From positions 1 through 5,725 of the forward strand of contig JAEDEY010000110.1 in assembly GCA_016293065.1 (NCBI GenBank): a DNA stretch of 5,725 bases, read 5' to 3'. Source of the DNA: Bacteroidales bacterium (lineage in GTDB: Bacteria; Bacteroidota; Bacteroidia; Bacteroidales; UBA3663). Numbering within the stretch: the first letter of the stretch is position 1; each line of letters starts with the position of its first letter. Made by a program: the position numbers and the translations under genes. This document shows positions 1 through 5,588 of the stretch, piece by piece. The notes beneath the pieces are model-generated. The model was given only the letters and a program-made list of their open reading frames with translations, was not told where the DNA came from and did not search any database.

Positions 1-24
1 AGAGTAGAAAGCCGCCACCTTACA

Positions 25-57
25 AGACTCGAACAGCTATAGTTCGGGTCTTTTTTT
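25..57 (+). terminator. Rho-independent terminator of an upstream gene
   Basis: Bases 25-34 (AGACTCGAAC) pair with 42-51 (GTTCGGGTCT) in a 10-bp stem with one G-U pair and a 7-base loop, followed directly by a run of seven T (51-57). This is a classic + strand intrinsic terminator. The gene it ends lies left of the window; bases 1-24 are too short to identify it. It insulates the downstream peptidase gene, which has its own promoter 20 bases later. Confidence 0.85.
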
Positions 58-76
58 GTGTTCATTGTTGCCAAAT

Positions 77-108
77 TTTGTAGTTTTCCTTTTTTTTTAT
101 TACTTTTG
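77..108 (+). promoter_or_regulatory. Bacteroidota-type promoter of the S9 peptidase gene
   Basis: TTTG at 77-80 (the -33 element) is separated by 20 bases from TACTTTTG at 101-108, which matches the Bacteroidota -7 consensus TAnnTTTG. Spacing and both elements fit the housekeeping sigma factor of that phylum. Transcription should start near 115, leaving a leader of about 60 bases before the ATG at 175. The leader ends in an A-rich stretch (attaataaaaagagt), typical of translation starts in these bacteria. The promoter excludes the longer reading frame that opens at ATG 58, because that codon lies upstream of the predicted transcript start. Confidence 0.82.
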
Positions 109-174
109 CACTGTCCAAATCAATCCCAATTATGTTGTGTAGCAAAAGAAATATACATTATTAATAAAAAGAGT

Positions 175-3030
175 ATGACATCTACAAAGTTTTGGAGCAT
201 AGCAACAATGTGTCTGCTTGCTCTTTCAGGACAAGGGCTCAAGGCGCAGACAGCCGACCAGCAAGCCAAACGTCCTCTCACAATCGATGACGTGCGCGAG
301 TGGAATCGTGTCACTCACAAGCACATCTCCAACAATGGTCTTTGGGTAGCCGTCACCACCGAAAAGTGGCGTGGCGATGGTGACCGCAATGGCAGGGTAG
401 AAGACTATTCTGGTGACGCATTCACCACTATCTACGATGCAAAGGGCAATGCCGTCAAGTCGTTCTGCCCAATCAAGGGATTCTCGTTCAGCAGTACAAG
501 CAGTTTCGCTGTCGTTGCGACCAAGGAAACCGAGGCTTCACGCGATGCAAGGGCATTGAAAGAGCAGAACAAGAAACTCAACTCTGCCAAAGGCAAGGAT
601 GCTGCAGGTCAGGAGGCAAAGGGAAAGAACGCAAAAGAAAAGAAAGACGAGGCTGTGCCAGATACTCTCTGGATCTACAATCTGAAGCTTGCAACATGCG
701 AGCAGATTGACTCCCTCCGCAATTATAAGCTATCGCAGGAATCCGACTGGCTTGCTTATCAGCGAGGAAAGAAAGACTCTACGCTCTATGTTCGCACTCT
801 TGATAATACTCGCAGCCTTGCGTTCGAGAATGTCAAGCAGTATGGTTTTGCACGCAAGGCAGAGGTGCTCTATTATCTCACCACCGACAATGCCAAGCAT
901 GCTACTCTGTCGCTCTACACTGTCAGTCTCGCAGGCGATGCTACTCCACAGCTGCTGAAACAGACCAAAGGTCGCATCGAGAAAGTCACCTTCACAGAAG
1001 ATGGTTCTGCCATCGCCTTTATGTTCGCCAATGCGCCAAAGGACAAAGCCAAGACCAATGGCATGTCATTGTGGTATGGCAAGGTGGGCAGTGAAGTGGA
1101 GATGCTTTCTGACAGCATCAACACGGCATTCACCCAGGGTTGGGAAATCAGTGCCGATGGCAGCCTGCAGTTCTCAAAGGCTGGCGACAAGCTCGCTTTC
1201 GGCATCGCTCCGGTCAAGCGTGAGGCCGATACAACGATGCTCAAGTCGGCTCGTCCTGAAGTTCAGGTATGGAGCTGGAATGAGCCTGTCGAATACACCG
1301 TTCAGGATTACAACAAGGAGCGTGACGCACGCAAGACCTATGCGGCAGTTGCATTGCTCAATGATAAAAAGATTGTGCAGCTCACCGATCAGCAGTTCGA
1401 CCGCTACACCACAATGCCAGATATGAAGGGCTCAATGGTCATTGTCTCTGACTCAAAGCCATATTCAAATTCCAGCATGTGGGAAGGCAGAACACGCAGC
1501 GACCAGTATCTCGTGAATGTTGAGACGGGCGAGCGACGTGCACTTGCTACAGCCGACTACAACTACTATCGACTGTCTCCATCGGGAAAGTTCGCCTATG
1601 CCTATATCACTGCCGATAGTCTCTGGCGCACCATCGACCTTGAGACTCTCCAGCAATACGATGTCACTTCCCCTAGCACATTCACGGCTTGGGACGAAGA
1701 CAACGACGTGCCCGACTATCCTTCTGCCCATGGTATTGCAGGTTGGCTGCCAGCCGATGAGGCATTGCTCATCTACGACCGATATGACATCTGGAAAGTG
1801 CCTGCACGCGGAGGAGAGATGGTCAATCTCACCAAGAACGGACGCACCAATGGACTTCAGTATCGCCTGTTGAGGCTTGATCCGGAGAAGGCTTCCGAAC
1901 CTATTGAGCTCAATGCAGTTCAGTATCTCAGTGTCTTCAACGAAACGACCAAGGGTTATGCCATTGCACGCACAACCTTCCGCAAGCCAGTCAATCCTGT
2001 GGTGCTCATAGGTGGCGACTATAAGCTCTCGACACCAGTCAAGGCAAAGAAAGCCGATAAGGTAATCTTCACCAAAGAGACTTTCTCTATCGCGCCCGAC
2101 ATCTATCTGAGCGACATGAAGTTCAAGGCTCCTGTTCAGATTACCCACCTCATGAATCAGCAGAATCAGTTCGTCTGGGGTACGGCTCAGCTCATCGAGT
2201 GGACAAGCTACAAGGGAGTGAAGCTTCAGGGCGTGCTCTATCTGCCTGAGAACTTCGACAACACAAAGAAATATCCGATGATTGTCAATTTCTATGAGCG
2301 CAACTCCGATACGTTCTTCAGCTATCGTGAGCCACAGCCTAATCGCTCTACGCCCGACTATCATCTCTATGTCTCTAACGGCTATGTGGTGTTCAATCCT
2401 GATGTACGTTATGTCGATGGCCATCCTGGCGAAAGCTGCTATGATTGTGTCATGAGTGGTATCGACAAGGTTCTTTCTCTTGGATTCGTCGATGAGAAGC
2501 GCATTGGCGGTTCTGGTCACAGCTGGGGCGGCTATCAGTATGCCTATCTCGCCACACGCACCGACCGTTTCGCAGCTATAGAGTCTGGCGCCCCTGTAGT
2601 CAACATGTTCAGTGCCTATGGCGGCATCCGCTGGGGTTCTGGCCTTGCGCGTTCGTTCCAGTATGAGCATCAGCAGAGTCGTATAGGTGGTTCTCCATGG
2701 GAAGTACCAGAGCTCTATGCCGAAAACAGCTCGCTATTCAATATGGACAAGGTGAAGACCCCAATCCTCATCATGCACAACGACACCGATGGTCATGTGC
2801 CTTGGTATCAGGGTATCGAGTATTTCGTGGCAATGAAACGCCTTGGCAAGCCTTGCTGGTTGCTCAACTACACAGGCGAACCTCACTGGCCAGTGCGTAT
2901 GGCTAACCGCTTCGACTTCCAGATCCGTCTCATGCAGTTCTTCGATCACTATCTCAAGGGTGCTCCTATGCCAAAGTGGATGGAAGAAGGCATCAAGGCC
3001 GTCGATCAGCCTTACGAACTCGGATATTAA
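175..3030 (+). CDS. Secreted S9 family (prolyl oligopeptidase-like) serine peptidase
   Basis: Predicted 951-residue exported serine peptidase that should cut short peptides in the periplasm or envelope. Residues 1-24 form a Sec signal peptide: Lys5, a hydrophobic stretch at 6-19 and a likely signal peptidase I cut after LKA (Ala24, before Gln25). Residues of about 30-660 have the repetitive beta-strand character of the S9 propeller domain. From about 674 to the end is the alpha/beta-hydrolase domain. The nucleophile is Ser783 in GHSWGG, the acid is Asp872 in HNDTDGHVP and the base is His904 in GEPHW, so the triad is in the family order and looks intact. Residues 129-159 are an unusual Lys/Ala/Glu/Gly-rich stretch. 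There is no lipobox and no visible type IX secretion sorting domain; the protein ends PYELGY. The frame is open back to ATG 58, but ATG 175 is chosen because it gives a clean signal peptide and lies downstream of the 77-108 promoter. The gene stands alone and converges on umuC. The S9 subfamily and substrate are not determined. Confidence 0.93.
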   Translation: MTSTKFWSIATMCLLALSGQGLKAQTADQQAKRPLTIDDVREWNRVTHKHISNNGLWVAVTTEKWRGDGDRNGRVEDYSGDAFTTIYDAKGNAVKSFCPIKGFSFSSTSSFAVVATKETEASRDARALKEQNKKLNSAKGKDAAGQEAKGKNAKEKKDEAVPDTLWIYNLKLATCEQIDSLRNYKLSQESDWLAYQRGKKDSTLYVRTLDNTRSLAFENVKQYGFARKAEVLYYLTTDNAKHATLSLYTVSLAGDATPQLLKQTKGRIEKVTFTEDGSAIAFMFANAPKDKAKTNGMSLWYGKVGSEVEMLSDSINTAFTQGWEISADGSLQFSKAGDKLAFGIAPVKREADTTMLKSARPEVQVWSWNEPVEYTVQDYNKERDARKTYAAVALLNDKKIVQLTDQQFDRYTTMPDMKGSMVIVSDSKPYSNSSMWEGRTRSDQYLVNVETGERRALATADYNYYRLSPSGKFAYAYITADSLWRTIDLETLQQYDVTSPSTFTAWDEDNDVPDYPSAHGIAGWLPADEALLIYDRYDIWKVPARGGEMVNLTKNGRTNGLQYRLLRLDPEKASEPIELNAVQYLSVFNETTKGYAIARTTFRKPVNPVVLIGGDYKLSTPVKAKKADKVIFTKETFSIAPDIYLSDMKFKAPVQITHLMNQQNQFVWGTAQLIEWTSYKGVKLQGVLYLPENFDNTKKYPMIVNFYERNSDTFFSYREPQPNRSTPDYHLYVSNGYVVFNPDVRYVDGHPGESCYDCVMSGIDKVLSLGFVDEKRIGGSGHSWGGYQYAYLATRTDRFAAIESGAPVVNMFSAYGGIRWGSGLARSFQYEHQQSRIGGSPWEVPELYAENSSLFNMDKVKTPILIMHNDTDGHVPWYQGIEYFVAMKRLGKPCWLLNYTGEPHWPVRMANRFDFQIRLMQFFDHYLKGAPMPKWMEEGIKAVDQPYELGY

Positions 3031-3045
3031 TAAGTCGTCTTATCT

Positions 3046-3073
3046 AAAAAAATCCTTTAATCGCCATAAGGAT
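3046..3073 (-). terminator. Rho-independent terminator of umuDC
   Basis: Read on the - strand, ATCCTT (3073-3068) and AAGGAT (3057-3052) form a 6-bp stem with a 10-base loop, followed by six further T (3051-3046). It sits 16 bases past the umuC stop codon, in the 59-base gap between the convergent peptidase and umuC genes. The stem is short and AT-rich, so it may be modest in strength. On the + strand there is no T tract after the hairpin, so it probably does not serve the peptidase gene. Confidence 0.6.
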
Positions 3074-3089
3074 GCCATTCAGGACATCT

Positions 3090-4388
3090 TCACTTTACTT
3101 CCATCAGTTCGTCAATGTCGGTTGTGAAGCACTTTGAGCGATGTTCGTGTTTGATAAGGTCACGATAGTTCTTTTGTTCGCCAGTCTTCCCATCTTTGGG
3201 GAACTGCTGAATGCCAAGGATCATTGTGTCATTGCCCATCTTTCGATTGATGGTGTCCATCACTTCTGAGATTTTGTTGAATTTCTTCCTTTGCTCAGGA
3301 GTCAGTTCGTCAAAGAGGTTCAACTGGATGGCATTCTGTTTCGAGATACCACTGACGATAACCCCAGCTCGCTTATACTGATAGCCTTCTTTATAACATG
3401 CCTTGAAGGCTCTCAGAGCTGCTCTTACCACCTCCTGTGTGTTGTTGGCAGGAGTGTTAAGCGTCACGGTGATACCCGAATCATGCTGGGGGAGGTCTTC
3501 GCGGAAATGGTTGGTCTGGATAAATACCGTCACCATGCTGCAGACACTTTTCTGTGCCCGAAGCTTCTGAGCGCAATGTGCGGCATAGTTGCTGATGAAC
3601 ATTTCCAGTTGGCCTGCGTCATGCACCATCCCTTCGAAACTGCGGCTCGTGCAGATGGTCTGTTTGTCGCCTGTCAGAATAGTGCTGATGCTTGACTTGC
3701 CACGGAGTTCATTCCAGGTACGTACGCCAGTTACGGTGAAGAATTTTCTTACCCACGACTCAGACTTCTCCGTAAAGTCCCAGGCAGTCTTGATGCCATA
3801 GTAGTCGCATTTATCCTTGCCTCGCCATCCGATGCCCCAGACCTCATCGACAGGAAGAGTTTTCAATGCTTTCTCTCTCTGTTCATCCGTTCCGATAATG
3901 CAGACCTTGTTGTAGCCCTTCCATTTCTTGGCAAACCATGTGGCAGCCTTGGCAAGCGTTCGGGTAGGGGCAATGCCTATGCTGACAGGCATACCGGTCC
4001 ATTTGCCAATCTTCCTGCCGAGTTCTTCGCCCCATTGCTTATAGTCAAACTTTATATCAATGGTCAGAAATGCTTCATCGATGGAGTATTGTTCCATATT
4101 GCCAGGACCGACTTCTTCCCTCAGAATGCTCATCACTCTGTTGCTCATGTCGGCATAGAGAATGTAGTTGCTGGAGCGTATCTGAACATCGTGAGTGCGG
4201 CAGAGGTCTTTGATCTGATAGATAGGCACACCCATCTTGATGCCTAAAGCCTTTGCTTCGTTGGAACGTGCAACAACACATCCGTCATTGTTCGAAAGAA
4301 CAACGACAGGCTTCCCAAGCAGTTCGGGCTGAAACACTCGCTCGCATGAGACAAAGCAGTTATCACAGTCAACTACCGCAAACATCAT
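3090..4388 (-). CDS. umuC: UmuC, Y-family translesion DNA polymerase (Pol V catalytic subunit)
   Basis: 432 residues, close to the 422 of E. coli UmuC and alignable along its length. It is the polymerase subunit that, with processed UmuD, copies past DNA lesions at the cost of mutations. The palm/finger domain opens VVDCDNCFVSCERVF and carries the metal ligands Asp7 and, in YSIDEAF, Asp104 and Glu105. LSNNDGCVVAR (31-41) and SSNY..YADMSNRVM (72-86) are UmuC signatures. LPVDEVWGIGWRGK marks the helix-hairpin-helix (thumb) region; the little finger follows at about 240-350. QLNLF (355-359) matches the beta-clamp binding motif of E. coli UmuC. The tail, about 380-432, ending in FTTDIDELMEVK, is the DUF4113-type UmuC terminus. 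The steric-gate position is Phe12 where E. coli has Tyr11. ATG 4388 lies 3 bases after the umuD stop, so translation is probably coupled; the next codon is also ATG and could serve. No truncation or frameshift is seen. SOS-type regulation is expected from the family, not shown directly. Confidence 0.97.
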   Translation of the reverse strand: MMFAVVDCDNCFVSCERVFQPELLGKPVVVLSNNDGCVVARSNEAKALGIKMGVPIYQIKDLCRTHDVQIRSSNYILYADMSNRVMSILREEVGPGNMEQYSIDEAFLTIDIKFDYKQWGEELGRKIGKWTGMPVSIGIAPTRTLAKAATWFAKKWKGYNKVCIIGTDEQREKALKTLPVDEVWGIGWRGKDKCDYYGIKTAWDFTEKSESWVRKFFTVTGVRTWNELRGKSSISTILTGDKQTICTSRSFEGMVHDAGQLEMFISNYAAHCAQKLRAQKSVCSMVTVFIQTNHFREDLPQHDSGITVTLNTPANNTQEVVRAALRAFKACYKEGYQYKRAGVIVSGISKQNAIQLNLFDELTPEQRKKFNKISEVMDTINRKMGNDTMILGIQQFPKDGKTGEQKNYRDLIKHEHRSKCFTTDIDELMEVK

Positions 4389-4391
4389 AGC

Positions 4392-4826
4392 CTACACGGT
4401 CTTATGGATTACGTATCTTACTACTCCCCATAAGATGAACTCTTCATCTTCTGTGACGATGATTGGCTCATACTTGGGATTGTCAGGCACAAGACGGATA
4501 AAGCCCTTGTCTTTATTTGACAGGTCAATTCTTTTGATGGTAAACTCACTGTTAAGACAGCAAACCGCTATGCAGTCGTCAAAAGCATCAAGGCTTCGGT
4601 CAACAACCAGCAGATCGCCATCTTTGATGCCAGGGTACATGGAATCGCCAACAACCCTTGCATAGAACGTGGCTGCAGGATGTTGGATCAGCTCCTTGTT
4701 CAGGTCAAGGATGCCATCTACATAATCCTGTGCAGGAGATGGAAAACCTGCAGGAATACCACCATCCGCGTAAAGCAGTGGAAGCTCTGTACTCAGGTCG
4801 GGTGTGATAAATACTATTTCGTTCAT
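4392..4826 (-). CDS. umuD: UmuD, self-cleaving S24-fold subunit of the mutagenic polymerase
   Basis: 144 residues against 139 in E. coli UmuD. In the family, RecA-DNA filaments trigger self-cleavage, and the shortened dimer (UmuD') joins UmuC to form DNA polymerase V. The cleavage-site region AGFPSPAQDYVD matches E. coli CGFPSPAADYVE, with the predicted cut between Ala26 and Gly27. The N-terminal arm is 26 residues, near the normal length. The catalytic Ser62 lies in GDSMYPG and the general base Lys98 in EFTIKRI, so the dyad is intact. ELIQHPAATF also matches the E. coli sequence closely. There is no N-terminal helix-turn-helix, which separates it from LexA and phage repressors. ATG 4826 is the only in-frame ATG near the N-terminus; the frame stays open 21 codons further up without an ATG. 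The Shine-Dalgarno match is weak, as is usual in Bacteroidota. It is first in a two-gene operon with umuC. Confidence 0.96.
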   Translation of the reverse strand: MNEIVFITPDLSTELPLLYADGGIPAGFPSPAQDYVDGILDLNKELIQHPAATFYARVVGDSMYPGIKDGDLLVVDRSLDAFDDCIAVCCLNSEFTIKRIDLSNKDKGFIRLVPDNPKYEPIIVTEDEEFILWGVVRYVIHKTV

Positions 4827-4912
4827 AGCAGTATCAGCAATAGACTTGGCATTGTCGCCTGTATTGTCAAGAGTAAAGTTCTCAAAGACTTAATTGTTCT
4901 AGATTGGATAAA

Positions 4913-4932
4913 TACCATCCTAATGGTAGGAT
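4913..4932. promoter_or_regulatory. Candidate operator: two overlapping perfect palindromes upstream of umuD
   Basis: Two 6-bp inverted repeats with 4-base spacers interlock. TACCAT (4913-4918) pairs with ATGGTA (4923-4928), and ATCCTA (4917-4922) pairs with TAGGAT (4927-4932). They lie immediately downstream of the predicted umuDC transcription start, where a bound repressor would block transcription. Neither GAAC-N4-GTTC nor CTGT-N8-ACAG, the common LexA boxes, is visible in 4827-4981. The arms could also fold as alternative hairpins in the leader RNA. An SOS or other damage regulator is an inference. Confidence 0.4.
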
Positions 4933-4943
4933 ATTATCAAATG

Positions 4944-4951
4944 CAAAGATA
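4944..4951 (-). promoter_or_regulatory. Candidate -7 element of the umuDC promoter
   Basis: Read on the - strand this is TATCTTTG, a full match to the Bacteroidota -7 consensus TAnnTTTG. No TTTG occurs 19-21 bases upstream (the sequence there is GGAG/CGGA/ACGG), so the -33 element is poor. Transcription would start near 4937, giving a leader of roughly 110 bases before the umuD ATG. A weak -33 box would suit a conditionally expressed promoter. The call rests on one 8-base match and position. Confidence 0.45.
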
Positions 4952-4981
4952 ATGCTTTTGGTGTTTGAGACTCCGTTACGT

Positions 4982-5272
4982 TCAGATAAAAGGTCGTTTT
5001 AATGTGTTTTTTTGTGGTATTCCGATAAAAAACGACTGAATTGTATCAAAAAAGGTTGTAATGTTACAACCTTTTTCTAGCGGGTTCTTCATCTTGAGCT
5101 TCGGGTCATTGCCGATGAATGCCTGTCCCAGCATGAAAGTGTTCACGCTGAGAATCTCATTTGCCTGAGCCTTCTCGATGTCGGGGTTCATCCCCATGTC
5201 GTGCATACGTGCCAGAACCAGATACATGGCCTTTCGGGTTGCCTTGTATGTCTCAAGGGCAGCACTTGCCAT
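4982..5272 (-). CDS. Unrecognised small protein, possibly a fragment with a non-native tail
   Basis: 96 codons from ATG 5272; an in-frame ATG at 5305 would add 11 codons but lies inside the Cys-rich mini-ORF. I do not recognise the family. Residues of about 1-60 look like genuine soluble helical protein (TRKAMYLVLARMHDMGMNPD, then IEKAQANEILSVNTFMLGQA). The last 30 or so residues are different: they are encoded by AT-rich sequence that includes the 5048-5076 terminator-like hairpin, giving a Phe- and Lys-rich tail ending TLKRPFI. That suggests the original 3' end was lost and the frame now runs into non-coding DNA up to a chance TGA. The start overlaps the end of the Cys-rich ORF by 20 bases in another frame. 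There is no signal peptide or Cys cluster. It may be a real gene, or a remnant left by a deletion or mobile-element event. Confidence 0.45.
   Translation of the reverse strand: MASAALETYKATRKAMYLVLARMHDMGMNPDIEKAQANEILSVNTFMLGQAFIGNDPKLKMKNPLEKGCNITTFFDTIQSFFIGIPQKNTLKRPFI
5048..5076 (-). terminator. Perfect 13-bp hairpin with T tract, likely terminator
   Basis: AAAAAGGTTGTAA (5049-5061) and TTACAACCTTTTT (5064-5076) form a perfect inverted repeat with a 2-base centre; a real RNA loop would open a few more bases. On the - strand the right arm runs into six T (5053-5048), the pattern of an intrinsic terminator, and the left arm is preceded by A's, so it could also work in the + direction. It would end the regulator/yecH unit and isolate it from umuDC. 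It lies inside the last third of the 4982-5272 reading frame, which is odd. Confidence 0.7.
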
Positions 5273-5348
5273 GACGAGGACAATCCTTCGGGCAAGGACA
5301 CTCAATGTCCGGATTGTGCGGACAAACAGGTTTCTGAGTTTCGTTCAT
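5253..5348 (-). CDS. Cys/Pro-rich mini-protein, probably a truncated metal-binding-like protein
   Basis: 31 codons starting MNETQKPVCPHNPDIECPC, with six Cys (9, 17, 19, 23, 29, 30), two His (11, 26) and seven Pro. The pattern CPCPKDCPRHGKCC resembles the first half of small Cys-rich proteins (DUF6485-like) whose CPRxGxCC core is normally followed by more Cys/His residues. Here a TGA comes right after CCP, so the second half seems missing. The residues look like zinc or iron-sulfur ligands, which is inference. ATG 5348 starts only 2 bases after the yecH stop, so translation is probably coupled. It could be a genuine short protein or the stump of a longer one cut by rearrangement near 5253. 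Family placement is from memory of the motif. Confidence 0.6.
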   Translation of the reverse strand: MNETQKPVCPHNPDIECPCPKDCPRHGKCCP

Positions 5349-5350
5349 AT

Positions 5351-5584
5351 TCAATGATTGCACATCTTTGATCTGTCAGCCGTAAAGCCATCACCTCCAG
5401 CTGGCATGAATTTGCCCTTTGCCTCAAGAAAAGCCACAAGCTCCGCAGCCGTCATGTTCTCAGCACTACAAGTGTAGAAGCGCTCGTCAGCACCAAACTT
5501 ATTGATGATGGCGTTGACCAGCTCCTCGCGTGATGAATAGCTATTGCCAAACATCATCTCCAGTACTTCATGTCCGTGTGTCAT
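5351..5584 (-). CDS. yecH: YecH family (DUF2492) small Cys/His protein
   Basis: 77 residues, matching the approximately 79-residue E. coli YecH family. The diagnostic pieces are the start MTHGHEVLEMM, the central RFYTCSAENMTAAELVAFL followed by GKFMP, and the terminal DRSKMCNH. Conserved possible metal ligands are His3, His5, Cys39, Cys75 and His77. The family is described as probably metal-binding with no established function; a soluble cytoplasmic protein is expected because there is no signal peptide or membrane segment. The frame is open upstream to an ATG at 5635, but ATG 5584 is chosen because family similarity begins exactly there and the extra 17 codons overlap the preceding gene. The start lies 4 bases after the stop of the HTH gene and the stop lies 2 bases before the Cys-rich ORF. 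Confidence 0.92.
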   Translation of the reverse strand: MTHGHEVLEMMFGNSYSSREELVNAIINKFGADERFYTCSAENMTAAELVAFLEAKGKFMPAGGDGFTADRSKMCNH

Positions 5585-5588
5585 AATC

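Larger units (their letters stand above)
4907..5028. repeat. GATAA motifs recurring at about 37-41-base intervals
   Basis: GATAA occurs on the + strand at 4907-4911, 4948-4952, 4985-4989 and 5024-5028, with start-to-start intervals of 41, 37 and 39 bases. One inverted copy, TTATC, lies at 4934-4938. The last two copies extend to GATAAAA. The second copy overlaps the candidate -7 element of umuDC. The region is AT-rich, so chance is possible. The regular spacing, near four helical turns, is the reason for recording it. Confidence 0.25.

Noticed and set aside
1..24. Possible 3' end of a tRNA (a CCA occurs at 15-17)
   Set aside because: The bases before it do not form a T-arm or acceptor stem pattern, and the following hairpin with seven T is an ordinary terminator.
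58..174. N-terminal extension of the S9 peptidase starting at ATG 58
   Set aside because: The 77-108 promoter lies inside it, so ATG 58 would not be on the transcript, and it would bury the clean signal peptide that begins at ATG 175.
1465..2670. A 401-codon open frame on the - strand, opposite the S9 peptidase gene
   Set aside because: It lies fully antisense to a gene with an intact catalytic triad, has no promoter or recognisable domain, and its composition (rich in Ile, Arg, Ala and Cys) is what reverse-reading of the peptidase codons gives.
3291..3801. Open frames on the + strand opposite umuC (134 and 70 codons)
   Set aside because: They overlap each other and the strongly supported umuC gene, and their translations show no family features.
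4680..4952. A + strand 90-codon open frame across the umuD 5' end and its upstream region
   Set aside because: It is antisense to conserved umuD codons, has no + strand promoter match (no TAnnTTTG nearby), and its residues look arbitrary.
4827..4981. A canonical LexA box before umuD
   Set aside because: Half-sites such as GAAC and CTGT occur, but none is followed at the right spacing by its GTTC or ACAG partner.
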